Assembly (NCBI GenBank): GCA_003508835.1
Contig: PUFA01000535.1
Coordinates: forward strand, 124,001 to 188,000
Direction: 5' to 3'
DNA length: 64,000 bases
Source of the DNA: Eonycteris spelaea
Taxonomy: Eukaryota > Chordata > Mammalia > Chiroptera > Pteropodidae
Shown here piece by piece: positions 24,204-35,515 of the stretch (position 1 is the first letter of the stretch; the number at the start of each line of letters is the position of its first letter). The position numbers and the translations under genes are program-made. A model generated the notes under the pieces. The model did no database searches and was not told the origin of the DNA. It saw nothing but the letters and a program-made list of their open reading frames with translations.

Positions 24204-27200
24204 TCAGAGTGACTGATCAGGAAGAGGCTCTGCAGTCCAAGTTTCCCAGTTTTCTGGAGATGCTGCTGCTCTCTCCTCTGGTAGATACCAGGGGGTGATA
24301 CCTGCAACTTTAATAGCAGTGGGAGTTGCTAATATAACAGTGTGAGGGCTTATCCAGCTTGGCTGGAGTTGCTTCTTCTTCCAATCTTTAACCCATACTT
24401 TATCTCCTGGCTGAAAGGAGTGGACCCAATTCCTAAAGGGATAGGGGCTCTTTCTAAAGTTTCCTGAGCGATATGGCGGAGGATCATTCCCAAGGCGTGA
24501 AGGTGTTGGGGCACTTCTAGGTCAGCCGTTAATCTATGGTATCCTTTTAACTTTCTTATCACTGGGGGATCTCCCATAAAGGATTTTGAGAGAGGAGTAG
24601 CCTGAAGGCCTTGGGGTGCATCGTGTTTGGAGTAGAGCCAAAGGCAGCAAATCAACCCAAGGTAACTGGGTTTCTTGACAAAGCTTAGCTAGAGTGGTTT
24701 TGAGGGTCTGGTTCATGCGTTCAACTTTCCCTCAACTCTGTGGCCTGTAGGTTGTGTGGAGCTTCATTTGGATTCCTAGAGCTTTGAACAAGGTCTGGAT
24801 GGACTATCTCAGACGCAAAGGCAGGTCCATTGTCTGATCCTATAGCTAGGGGTAACCTGTATCTTGGAACAAGTTGTCTTAATAGGGCTCTAGCTACTTC
24901 TCATGTTCATTCAGTGTGTGTAGGAAAAACTTCAACCCATCCAGAGTAGATGCAAACCCACACAAGCAAGTATCGGTGGCCCCTGCAGGGCTTGACCTCA
25001 GTAAAATTCACTTCTAGGTCTTCGAATGGCATAATTCAATTGTTTACACCCCTGGATTAGACCTTGGTCTTTGGCCAGCTTTGTTTCATGCACAAGTCAC
25101 ACATGTAGCACTGATCTGGGTGCATAGCATTGGGAGTTTGGTTATGAAATAGTAGTGGCCTAACAGGCTTTCTAAAGAAGTCTTCCCTAGGTGAGTTAAT
25201 TCATGGTGTTGTTTTACTAGATGAACTGCCAGAGCAGTGGGAATAATGATTCTCTGATCTGGAAGCTCCCACCAGCCCTCCTTCCTCCTGTATCCCCCTT
25301 CACTTGAAGCCCATTGATCTTCCTCCTTAGTGTATTTTGGGGATAAAGGCAATTCTGGCACTAGGAGAACCTTGGAGATTGTTTTAGTACCTGTTGCGGC
25401 ACTTGGTTGGTTGGCAGCCTCCTGAGCTGCTTGGTCTGCTAGGTGGTTTCCCTTACTGATAGAGTCGGTTCCTCTCTGGTGGCCCTTGCAGTGAATGACT
25501 GCCACTTGGGAAGGCTTCCAGACTGCCTCTAGCAGTTGGAGGATTTCTTCTTTGTTTTTGATTTATTTTCCCCTGCCATCAGTCATCCGGTCTCTTTATA
25601 AATGGCCCCAAGTATGTGCAAGGTAGCAAAGGCATACCTTGAATCTGTGTAGATATTGGTCCATCTTCCTTCAGCCTATCGTAGTGCCTAGATAAGTGCC
25701 CATAGTTCAGCCTGCTGTTCTGACCAGCCCTGTGGTAAAGCTTCAGCTCTGATTACCTCATCAGTAGTTGTTATTGCATAGTCAGCTTTGTGCTGTCCTT
25801 CATGGATGAAGCTGATCCCATCAGTGAATAATATCAGTTCTAGGTCCTGAAGAGGAACATCTGTTAGATCTGACCCGCTTGAGTAAACTTCATCCGTGAC
25901 CTCCTCACAATCATGGTCAGGAGGCCCCTCCTCAGTGGGTAGAAATGTAGTGGGGTTTAATGTACGTACAGTTTCAAGACGGACTCATGGATTTTCGCAC
26001 AGCAGTCCCTGATAATGTTATTCTGGCATTGGTCAGCCACTTATGTTCTTGATTATTCATTAATGCAGTTACAGCATGGGGGACCTTTATGTTTATATTT
26101 TGTCCCAGCATAAGCTTGTCCACTTCTCTGACCAGGATTACTGTGGCAGCTAAGGCCTGGAGATATGATGGCCATCTCACAACCACTGGATCTAGCCATT
26201 TGGACAAATATGCAATTGGGCATCACCATGGCCTGACTGTTTGTGTGAGGGCCCCAATGCAGTGCAATTGTTCTTATGTATGAAGAGGTTAAAATCCCAT
26301 GTCACATCTGGTAGCCTTAATGCTGGGGTGCTGGTTATGAGTCTCTTTATCTCTCTGAAAGTTTTTTCTTGTTTGGAGTCCGATTCCAGGGGTCTTTATT
26401 AGACCCAGCTGTGGCCTCATGCAGTGGCTTGTCAATCTCAGAGAATCCTGGTATCAAGATCCGACAAAATCCAGCAGCCCTTAGGAATTCATGGACCTTG
26501 GTGTTTGGCCGAGGTATTGAGCAGATGGCCAGTTTCCTTTCATGTCCAAGTGCTCAACGTCCTTCCAAAATGATGAACCCAAGGTATCTGATCTCCTGTT
26601 TGCAGATTTGAGCCTCCTTCATGACACCTTGTATCCATGGTAGAGAGTAAGGCCAGTAAGGCTCTAGTACCTTTCCAATAGTCTAGCCAGAAGCTGGTCA
26701 TCTATGTACTGGAGTAAAGTGCAGTTCAAAGTTTCTCCAGAAAAGACAGCCAGATCTGCAGCCAGCACTTTGCCAGACAGGGTGAGCGAGTTCTTGAAGC
26801 CCTGAGGCAGTTGAGTCCAGGCAGTTGTGTTTTTCTCCAAGTATGTGGGTCTTCTCATTCAAAGGTGAATAAAGGGTGGCTGGCCAGTAATAATTGGAGA
26901 CTGAAGAAGGCATCTTTAAGGTCAATACATGTAAACCAGCTCGCCTGAGCAGGTAAGAAAACTCAGGAGGGTGTACAGGCTTGGGACCACCAGATAGATA
27001 GTGACCACTGCATTGCTGATGGCACGGAGGTCCTGGACAGGGTGGTAGACATTCCCTCCGGGCTACCTGACCGGCAAGAGTGGAGTGTTCCAAGGTGACA
27101 CACTCAACTAAAATTCCAGTATCGTGAAAACACTGGATGTGGTCCAGAATTCTTAGCATGCTTCCCACGGCACTGGATATTGCCTCTGTGTGACAGGGAA

Positions 27201-27660
27201 GGTTCCTGGTCTCAGGTCTACCATGATGGGTGCGTGATTTTTGGCTAGACCAGGGGCCCCCTTTTCTGCCCAGACAGCAGAGAATTCTTCTAGCAGACTG
27301 GTTGGATTTATTTGTTTTCCTCTCAGAGAATAAAAACACCATTCATCCTCCCTCGGCACAGTCTCAACCATCATTAGAGTAGGCTGGTTCCTCAGTGTGA
27401 GACTGGTGGGCTTCCCTACGGTACAGGTGATTTGTGTTCCAAGCTTTGTTAATAAGTCTCTACTCAAAACGGGGATGGGGCACTCTGGTAGGTACAAGAA
27501 TTCATGAGTCACTAGGTGGCCCCCTAACTGATATGAGCAGGCTTTACAGAATGAGCGGATGACTCGGTTCCTAGTAGCCCCAATGATAGTTGCCGTTCGA
27601 TCCATGAGGGGAGCCACAGGCTTAATTACCACAGAGTATTCAGCACAAGTGTCCATCATA
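24204..27660 (-). pseudogene. ERV pro-pol remnant (protease, RT, RNase H, integrase)
   Basis: Protease lies at 27659-27300; its active-site triplet reads Asp-Thr-Cys where Asp-Thr-Gly is expected. RT follows directly: the fragment at 26858-26664 has the LPQGFKNS stretch and the YIDD catalytic motif. The RNase H end and integrase start share 25505-25086, with the KGHQ...KGNHLAD region and then an H-H-C-C zinc-binding pattern. The integrase C-terminal half is at 24716-24350 and pol ends at a stop at 24204-24206. The stretch 25.5-26.65 kb (RT connection and early RNase H) has no long open frame. Multiple stops and frame changes rule out a working polyprotein. Confidence 0.88.
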
Positions 27661-27699
27661 AAAGTCTTTGATCACTCCCCTACATCTATTGCGACCGTA

Positions 27700-29367
27700 G
27701 GCTCCTAGGGGCCTAGTATCAGGGAGCTCAGTTGTTCCTAGTCTGATTGTTCTTCAGCCCAGCCAATAAGCTCTTGAAGAACTGGTTCAGGCTGGCACTT
27801 TCTTTTATGGGGTTGATTGAACTTCTTCGGCCTTTCAGGTGTTTTTCTATGATGAGGGCACTCGTTTCTCCAATGACAGGTTTTGTTTGTTTGTTTGTTT
27901 GTTTGTTTTTGCAGTAGGCACATTGGTTGCAGCAAAATGGAGGTCCCCTTTTGGTTTGTCTATTCCATGGGGCAGCAGCAGTCTGTATTGGACCTGGGTT
28001 CCCTAATGCAGCTGCCTCAGGGATGCCTCTGTTTCAGCCATTTATCAGCTACTTTTTGGCCTCCTGGTTGTGGTTTCCAAACACCTTGTTTGCAACCTCC
28101 AGTAGCTGGGTGGCGTTCATCTCAGCAAAGCCCTCTAATTTTTGAAGCTTGCAGCAGATGTCAGTAAAGGCTTGCGCCACAAATGCCATGTTGACTATGC
28201 GCTGGTTCTCTTGTGCTTCAGAGTGAAAAGGGGTATACACCCGAAACGCCTCATATAGTCTCTCATAGAACTCTGTGGGTGACTCATTTGGCTTCTGGAG
28301 TACCTCTGCCATTTTTGACATGTTTGTTGGTTTCCTAGCCCCAGCTTTTACACCTTGCAGTATGGCCTGCCAGTACTTGTTGAAAGACTCTCTTCCATGT
28401 GGGAAATTGAAGTCCCAATTGGGCCTGGCATCTGGCGCAGCCTCTGAGGCCCATGCTACAGGGTCCACTACATCGTCTCGTGCTTGTCCTTGAAGCCATT
28501 CTCACACTTCTGACAGAATCTGGCATCATTCTTCGGTGTTGAAGAGGGTTAGGAGGAGCTGACAGTCATCCCAGGTAAGCCGATGAGTTTGGAAGATGGA
28601 CTCGAGCAGATCAATCATCGCCTGGGGTTTCTCCAAATATGGTGGGGTGTATTGCTTCCACTTGAGGAGGTCGTTTGTGCTGAATGGCTGATAGTAGGGG
28701 ACAGGGTGGCCTGGCTGGAGTGTGTCATCTGCTCCAATCTCAAAGGGACCTTGCACCTCTCAGAGGGGCATCTGAAGGGCTGCAAATTGCTGAACTGGTT
28801 TGCGTGGCTGAGCGAAGGTGCTGTGGGCTTGCCCTTGGTGGTCACTTGGGTTGTTGGGACAGTGAAGGTAGCGATGGTGGAGGGCTGTCTGGCAATTATG
28901 TGTAGAATGGCTGTGCAGAGACTGGTGGAGCTTCTGGGATGTACAGTGGTGAGGAGATAGGTTCTTCCTCAGGGTCCCCTTGGTGGATTTTTTTGCTGGC
29001 TCCTTCTTGTTCTTTCCCTCAGTTGGTCGGGCCACAAGTACCTTACTCTGTCCCTGCCTATTCACACAGAACCATATCCAAGGGGGCACTATAGTGGTGA
29101 TTTGCAACCATGAGTCTATGTATGGAAACTTGTCTGGATGTCCAGGGGTCCCTGTCACTACCTGGTACACAGCTCTCACAGTGGGGAAGTCTAGGGACCC
29201 TTCCAAGGGCCATCCTACCCCAAAGGTGGGCCATTGAAGCTCACAAAGAGTATGAAGCTTTCCCAGGGTCAGCTTGATCCTGTAATCCTCTGAGAAACCT
29301 TTCTTAATTTTTTCAACATACAATTTAAGACAGTTGGCTTAGAGGAACCTCCCCCCATGCCTCCCAT
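27700..29367 (-). pseudogene. ERV gag remnant (matrix, capsid, nucleocapsid)
   Basis: Candidate starts are two in-frame ATGs at 29367 and 29358, each followed by glycines (myristoylation-type start). The frame is then lost within about 40 bases, and the matrix domain continues in another frame at about 29323-28760, followed by a basic and proline/histidine-rich linker. Capsid pieces are at 28756-28526, with the PFSTNDLLKWK region, and 28468-28049, with a major-homology-type segment around NESPTEFYERLYEAF. A nucleocapsid zinc-knuckle remnant at 27935-27840 has its Cys/His spacing destroyed by a TTTG repeat. At least three frames are needed to cover the gene, so it is broken. Confidence 0.88.
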
Positions 29368-30427
29368 GACAGACAACAATCATGCCACACGGAAGATTGG
29401 AGGATAGGGTCGGAGAAACTTTGGAAGGGATGTCACTTGCTTAGCCCATCTCTGGCCTCACACTCATGGGGATTTTTCAGGCGCTTCTTGGCATTGGCGT
29501 GTCATTATAAATCCCTGACACAGATCACTGGAGTAGACTCCTCACGGAGATCTGGTGACATCATCTTAAGCTGTATGAGGTTCACCATAGAACCGTGAAT
29601 GAGGGCTCAACTCTCGCTTCGTGGCAGGGCCACGTCTCAATCATTCAGCACTCACTCTCTTTCATGCAACCTCCCACCTTTCTTTAACCTGTCCTGTGGA
29701 GAGTAAACAGTCACTCTTCTTAAACTGTAGAGGATGCTTGGTTACTCTCTGGAGGATGGTTGGGCCTTTCTTTGCCCAGTATTAACCAAACACATTCCAC
29801 TCTGTGACGGTGATACAAAGACAAACAAGGGTGGGTGCCCCCTCCAAAGAGGAGATCATTCAAATGATCATTCAAACAATCGGACTCTAGTCCAATGCTG
29901 CCCTGGACTATATGCCATTCATCACAGAACCACAGAATAAGCCCACATTAACTCTTTAGCCTTTAGGGGACCTTAAGGGTGCCCAGCTGTGGAGCTACAA
30001 ACTTGTATCTGACTGATCAATCCGGCCAAGCTGCTCATTCATTCAGTCGTTCATACATCAGGTTAAAACATTGTCTCCCCACTTTTGGAAGGCCCTAATC
30101 TTATGTCTCCCCCATTGGGGAGACCCTGACCAATGTCTTCTAACTAAAGACTAAGAGGTGATCAAACTCCTCTTCCATTCAGAGATGGGACCTGACTTGG
30201 GGCTGATCCCAGGACCTCTCCTTATCCTGGGGCCATTCCTGGTGAGTTGGTCTGTCCCTCCTATGAATCCAGTTGGGGGCTCAGCTGTCCTGGGAGTCAG
30301 GGTACTGGTCTGAAAGAGAATCCTGAATAGTCATCAGGTGGCACACCTCCTAGCTCGTCTCAGAGCCCCTACGGCCCAGCCTGGCCGAGCCACTGGTCCC
30401 GGGGCCCAAAGGGCCGGCATGGTTGGA

Positions 30428-30445
30428 ATCTTGCTAGGGACTCCA
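30428..30445 (-). other. Primer-binding site of the provirus, tRNA-Thr-like
   Basis: Four bases inside the 5' LTR an 18-base segment reads TGGAGTCCCTAGCAAGAT in the element's sense. The leading TGG matches the universal CCA tail, and TGGAG is the start expected for threonine tRNA. The match to a tRNA-Thr tail is imperfect and judged from memory. Confidence 0.55.
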
Positions 30446-30449
30446 GAAA

Positions 30450-30863
30450 TGTTGCGGAAAAGATCCAAAATCAGACCGGCGAGAAACCAAGCAGCACCCG
30501 GAGAGTTGGAGAACTCAGGTTTATTATGCCAGCAGTCCCAGAGGAGCTAGTGCTCTGAAGATCTGGGTCATGAACTCAGTTGCAACATTCCTTATGTAGA
30601 CCCATATTGGCACAGCCTGATTGGGTAATTTGAACTCAGGCTGCTACAATGTGGCGGGAGTTGCTATGGTTGCAGGTAGTTGCATTGCATTACAAGGGCG
30701 GGAGTTTCTGGGGGGTACAAACAGTTATATTTGTAGCTTAGACAGATCAAACAAAAAGGGAGGGTGAGTCTTTAGTCAATTTCAAGTACAGTCCGTGCAG
30801 CAGGCATATTTACAGAAGCAGAACAGAGAGTTGATTAGCCTTTTGAATGAAAATTCCTCTTCA
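30450..30863 (-). repeat. 5' LTR of the provirus (414 bp)
   Basis: Begins TGTTGCGG and ends TCCTCTTCA on the plus strand, so it reads TGAAGAGG...CCGCAACA in the element's sense. A degraded TATA-like motif (CTACATAAGG in sense) lies at about 30591-30600, and AATAAA in sense lies at 30520-30525. It is 93 bases shorter than the 3' LTR because the repeated block in U3 is absent. Confidence 0.93.
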
Positions 30864-30979
30864 ATCACAGATGCTGAGAAAAATAACTTGGGTTTTGAAT
30901 TTAAACGCAAAGATGGGGAAGTGAAAAGTGTTGTAAATGACTCATTTACACAAAAACCTGTGCCATGAAATACATTCTT

Positions 30980-31150
30980 TCACCCCCCAAAAAAATATTT
31001 CCTGAGTACTCACTATATGTCAGATATAGCATGTCCTAGGTGTTGGGATACAACAGTGCATATGTGATCTTGGAGGAACTTGGGAATCCAGAGAATAAAT
31101 AGCAACAAAACGATGTGCTTAGTAATCTGATACAGAGAGGAATTATGATG
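30980..31150. repeat. Ancient interspersed repeat, family uncertain
   Basis: TGAGTACTCACTATATGTCAG...GGTGTTGGGATACAACAGTG is a common mammal-wide pattern; the related downstream part is also seen around 33000-33190. No gene is seen between 30.9 and 31.97 kb. Confidence 0.4.
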
Positions 31151-31974
31151 AGATATGAAGCCTAGGAAAGGGAAAGGGGAAAGGAAGCCAGAGTGCTGCT
31201 AGCTCACAGGACACCATGCTTTCCTAACACTGACTCAGTGCCAGCTCCAGTCCTGCAGGACAGGAGAGAGAGTTGAAATGCTGGAAAGGTGATAGTACAT
31301 GAAACATGACACCTCATGAAATGAACTACGTAAATTGCAAAACATAAATCATGACTCTATTGTTCTGTAACAAAGTAAAAACTGCAAATCTTTTCTCAAG
31401 CTGGAAACTATGAACTGTGAAAAACTACAAGCATCATTCCCTTCCCTCTCCCCTTCTGATGCTAAGCTTTTTGGAAGAGAGTTATGAGACTAGAGAGGTG
31501 GGACATTGAATAGAACTTATGTTAAAAGTTTGGTTGGTTAATGTCTCCTGGGTAGCAGCATGACAGGAATAGTTGTAGGCGAATGTCATGGTCCCAGATT
31601 TATGCTCTTTAATCTCTTGGAGATAATGAAGGAAGAAAGTTTATCCAAATGGGGGTTAAATTTACTGCTCAGTGTCACCCTCAGTTAAATTTTGCTACAG
31701 ATGGAACTGCTACTGAGGAAACCATAGTGTAAAAAATATATTGCCATCTAGGATTGAAAAACTCATACAAGCCCCCTGCCATTGCTATATTACAAGAATC
31801 TCAAGTACTTTATGAAAGTAATTTATTATCTTTTGTATAGAAATTATCTGGTTTTATCTGAATTTTCTTATTTGTTTCTTTTCAACAACATTTTGTATAG
31901 AAATTTGAGTTTGTACACAAATTATTTGGCTTCACAGATGATGATTGTTTTATTTTAAAAAAATGTTATTATAA

Positions 31975-32335
31975 ATAATAGATACTACTTATTGAATACC
32001 TACCATGTTCTAGTACTGTGTGGACAACATCACAAATCTTCACAGATCCTTAGAAGTCAATCTACCATCCCCACATCTCTCCAAAATGTAAGCTCCATAA
32101 AAGCAGAGATTGTGTCTATTTTGTTCACCAATGCATCCCAAATGCGTAAAACAATGTTGAACACATTGTGGATATGCAATACATATTTGTTCAACCAATA
32201 AATTATAAAATTGAGATTTAAGAGGTTAAGCGATTTATCCAAGGTCACATATACTGTTGAATGTGGAGATCTTAACCCAGTTCTATCTGAATGAAAAATC
32301 TCTTTGTTTCTGCCACTATATTGGCTTCCTTTTGG
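31975..32335 (-). repeat. MIR SINE split by an L2 fragment
   Basis: The left part (TACTTATTGAATACCTACCATG) and the right part (GAGGTTAAGCGATTTATCCA...TCTGCCACTATATTGG) are both antisense MIR, separated by the L2 tail at 32072-32200. Confidence 0.62.
32072..32200 (+). repeat. L2 LINE 3' tail inside the MIR
   Basis: AATGTAAGCTCCATAAAAGC, AGATTGTGTCTATTTTG and CAATACATATTTGTTCAACC give the classic L2 terminal order. Confidence 0.78.
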
Positions 32336-33854
32336 TAAACATGTTCCTGGTTTACAGTTTTGATGCAGGTATAGGAAATGACACCATCCATAAAGTTATC
32401 TGGAACCATCTTCTTTGCCATCAAAGGCACTGAGCCAGCCAGTCACACTCTAATAATTTACTCCCTACTGCTTATGACTGTATTATTTTCTTCTGATCTC
32501 ACAGCATTTATTTGCTAGGTGCCAAATAAATATACCACCTTCTGCTTAAACAGGTCACACCCACATTTTCTCAGCACACTTCGAAACTCCCCGTTATACA
32601 CCAAGATCAAGGAACTAGGAGACAGGAAGATGAGGATGCACTTCTGATATAGCTTCCCACTCTAGTATTACATTGGCATTGTGGCAAACTGTCAGTATCA
32701 AGATTGCAAGAACCTTAAATCATCTAGTTCAATATTCCCCTTCTTAGGAAGGAAAAAACCTAAAAATGTACTAACTCAGGCTACCCCATGGGTATCCTAT
32801 TGGAGGCAGCAGAAGGTACCAGGTATAATATAATGTTACAGATAAGCCTGAAACTTCTTCCTCAACCAATAATTTTCTATATTAGGAGACAAATAATTGG
32901 CTTATCAAATAATTTAAATATTTTTATATTAAAATCATTTCTGATATAGTTTATCTTAGAATACACAATTCACATGAATGTTTAAAGATAAACAGGAGAC
33001 TGGGGCAGAGGTTATGGCTCAGGGAATATTTCCTTGAAGAAGTGGCATTTAAGTTGAACTCTGAGAAATAAGATTGAGTGAGCAAGGTGAAGAATGGGAA
33101 GAGAGTGGAGCGAAGGAAAGGTATGTATAGTGTCCTTGGCAGAAAGAATAGTATGTGTAAGGGTTCTAAGGCAGGGAAAAATGTGGGACTCAAAGAGCTG
33201 GAGGCCTGAGTGTCCCAGGCACACACTTCACAGTGAAGCTATTCTATTATTCCAGGATCTCCTGCAGCACCTCCTAGGAGTCCTTCTTTTCACTCACATT
33301 CTGCCAAAACACTGAAAATCTTGGAGGAGAGGAGATCCAACAGCCTGGAATGAAGATGTTTACAGATTCTTCAGTATCACCTCAAATCCCTTAGCCGAGA
33401 CCAAGAAGCAAGATACACATAGCTGTCATTGCTTAAGGATTTTCAACACTTGCTAAAATTGGTTTAGATTAGAAACTTCTTCATATAAAAGTAAACTCTA
33501 GTCAGCCCATTGCATAAAGTATTACTAATAACAGTATCAGCTGATATTTGTATATGACTGCCATTTTATCATCATCACGCCCTACAAAATAGGTGCTATT
33601 GAAATCGTATTAACATTCACACTGTTAAGTGAACCAAGCTCAAGGACTTCTACACTCCTTCTATCACACAGTAGACAAACTTTTGACAGAAGATTAAAAC
33701 ATATTAAATGTACCTGCAGGCAACATGGAGCTTTATGGTTCTTAGTGCTATTTTATTAGTTTTAAATTATAAAATCATTTTTTGGCCTAATTTTCTAGCC
33801 AAATAAGAATAAAATCTCCCTGCAGAAGCAGCTGTCTCTGTATGGCATGTGGAG

Positions 33855-34015
33855 GTGATAAATGACTAGAGAGCACCTGGAGGAAACTTTCTGAGGTGAT
33901 GGGAATGTCCTATATCTTAATGGTGGGTATGTGGATGAATATGATTGTCAAATTCATCTGATAGTACAATGAAGACTTGGCATTTTACTGTATGTAAATT
34001 AAATCTAAAATACTG
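33855..34015 (+). repeat. L1 3'-end fragment
   Basis: GAGGTGATGGGAATGTCCTATATCTTAATGGTG and TTTTACTGTATGTAAATTAAATC match an old L1 3' untranslated tail. Confidence 0.75.
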
Positions 34016-34182
34016 CTATAGAAAACTTATTTGGAAATTAACTAAAATTAATTGATTCAAAACTTCTTGTACACTTAAATAATTTAAATAATTGCAATTC
34101 TTTTCAGGCACTGGAAGAAAAGTTGCTTTTTTTTTCATGGTCTCAACAAGTATTTATTTTTGGTCAAACATGTTAAAAACTA

Positions 34183-34190
<8 letters not shown>

Positions 34191-34224
<34 letters not shown>

Positions 34225-34243
34225 TAGATAGATAGATAGATAT
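34191..34243 (+). repeat. (TA)n(GATA)n compound microsatellite
   Basis: About 32 bases of TA followed by five GATA units. Confidence 0.97.
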
Positions 34244-34324
34244 TAGCAATTGTATTTGTTTTAAGGAATCTATCACATCCTTACACTTCTTTAAAAGTCT
34301 ATGAATATGTGAGGTAAAGGAAGC

Positions 34325-34490
34325 TAAATACACCCAGACCTGGAATCCAGTAACTACTTTTTGGAATTCTTGGTAAAGTCTATCTTGTGTTCTTCATCCG
34401 TAAAATAAGCTAAATCTACTTCACTGGGTCATTGGAGAAATTATGTTGTGAGAGGACATTGTAAAAAGAAATATGTCATCTATATGTAAA
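34325..34490 (+). repeat. MIR SINE, degraded
   Basis: CAGACCTGGAATCCAGTAAC, GTGTTCTTCATCCGTAAAATAAG and GTCATTGGAGAAATTATG fit the MIR core in sense. Confidence 0.55.
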
Positions 34491-34605
34491 GAATCATTAA
34501 TATAATCGCTCTCCTAATTGGATATTCCCCATAGCTTCTAGATGACTTTATTCTTCTGGAGGAAAATAATTTTTACTTCTAGCAGGTGGTGTGTGTGTAA
34601 TTTAT

Positions 34606-34610
34606 TTATT

Positions 34611-34660
<50 letters not shown>
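34606..34660 (+). repeat. (AT)n microsatellite
   Basis: AT dinucleotide run with one AA interruption at 34621-34622; self-complementary. Confidence 0.97.
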
Positions 34661-35009
34661 GGAAATGTCTCCTTAGACTAATTGGGGATTAAGCAATTTG
34701 AAACTGAGCTTCATTCAGATTTTGTGAGGGCTGGTCTATTTCCAGTTAGCCTCCACTCAGGGAGCAACCCTTTAGAGGTCCCAAAGGAAAGCTATGGGTG
34801 TGTGCCAGGGCTTCTCCTTGGGGACCTGGCCTGGAGGAGAAATTTTCAATACTGAAAGTATACTTTGGAAATATAATTTTTGCTTTTAAATGCTTCACAG
34901 GTAAACCCATTTTCAGTTGGGTAATTGGAATATAATTGAACTTGTCTGAGGAATAAGTAGTTAGTAATTTAAAAATGAGAATAAAAAAATCTTTGGTGTA
35001 TTAAAAAAA

Positions 35010-35165
35010 ATAGACGCTGTTATCACTCTCATTTTATAAATAAGGAAACAGGCTTCAAAAGTTTCCAAAGCCATATAGCTAATAAGTGACAGAATGAAGA
35101 CTATGACGCTAGGTCCTTTTTGTGCTAAAACCCCATATGCTTAGTACTACACTGCACTACTGAGC
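35010..35165 (-). repeat. MIR SINE
   Basis: Antisense MIR: CTCATTTTATAAATAAGGAAAC, AAGCCATATAGCTAATAAGTG and TACTACACTGCACTACTG. Confidence 0.72.
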
Positions 35166-35294
35166 AGGATTAGTAGGGAAGAGGGCCCTAATCCCTGTAG
35201 GCCACTAAGCAAACCCATTGTCCTACCCGCAGCCTCCCTGACCCCCACACCTTGAATTTCCTAAGAAGATTGTATGGAGTGGTATAAAGAAAAA

Positions 35295-35515
35295 ATTGTG
35301 TTAAGTGGCTACTACATTCCAGACATCATGATAGGGCCTCTAAATATGTTATTTCAATTAATCCTCACAGCAACCTCTCATGGTGGAGAATCTATTATCC
35401 CCACTTTACAGGTGAGGGAACTGTGGCTCAAGGTGGTTAAGTAATTTCCCTCATGGTTAAGTACTGGAGTTAAGTAAGACTCCCAAAATCTATATCCTTT
35501 CCATCAGAGCACACG
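35295..35515 (-). repeat. MIR SINE, well preserved
   Basis: Antisense MIR: TTCAATTAATCCTCACAGCA, CCCCACTTTACAGGTGAGG and GCTCAAGGTGGTTAAGTAAT. Confidence 0.85.

Larger units (their letters stand above)
21391..30863 (-). mobile_element. Near-complete gammaretrovirus-like endogenous provirus (class I ERV)
   Basis: Two related LTRs with TG...CA ends flank gag, pro-pol and env remnants, all reading on the minus strand. The 4-base target duplication ATCA is seen at 21387-21390 and 30864-30867. A primer-binding site lies inside the right LTR and a polypurine tract inside the left LTR, which fixes orientation: the 5' LTR is on the right. Gag, RT, integrase and Env motifs point to the gammaretrovirus-like class. 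All genes carry stops and frame breaks. By eye the first 155 or so bases of the two LTRs differ at about 14 sites, many of them C/T or G/A at CpG, so the insertion is old rather than recent. It is not expected to be functional. Confidence 0.95.

Noticed and set aside
23875..24216. 113-codon plus-strand frame
   Set aside because: Lies antisense to the env/pol junction of the provirus; a shadow with no domain of its own.
28583..28960. 125-codon plus-strand frame
   Set aside because: Antisense shadow of the gag remnant.
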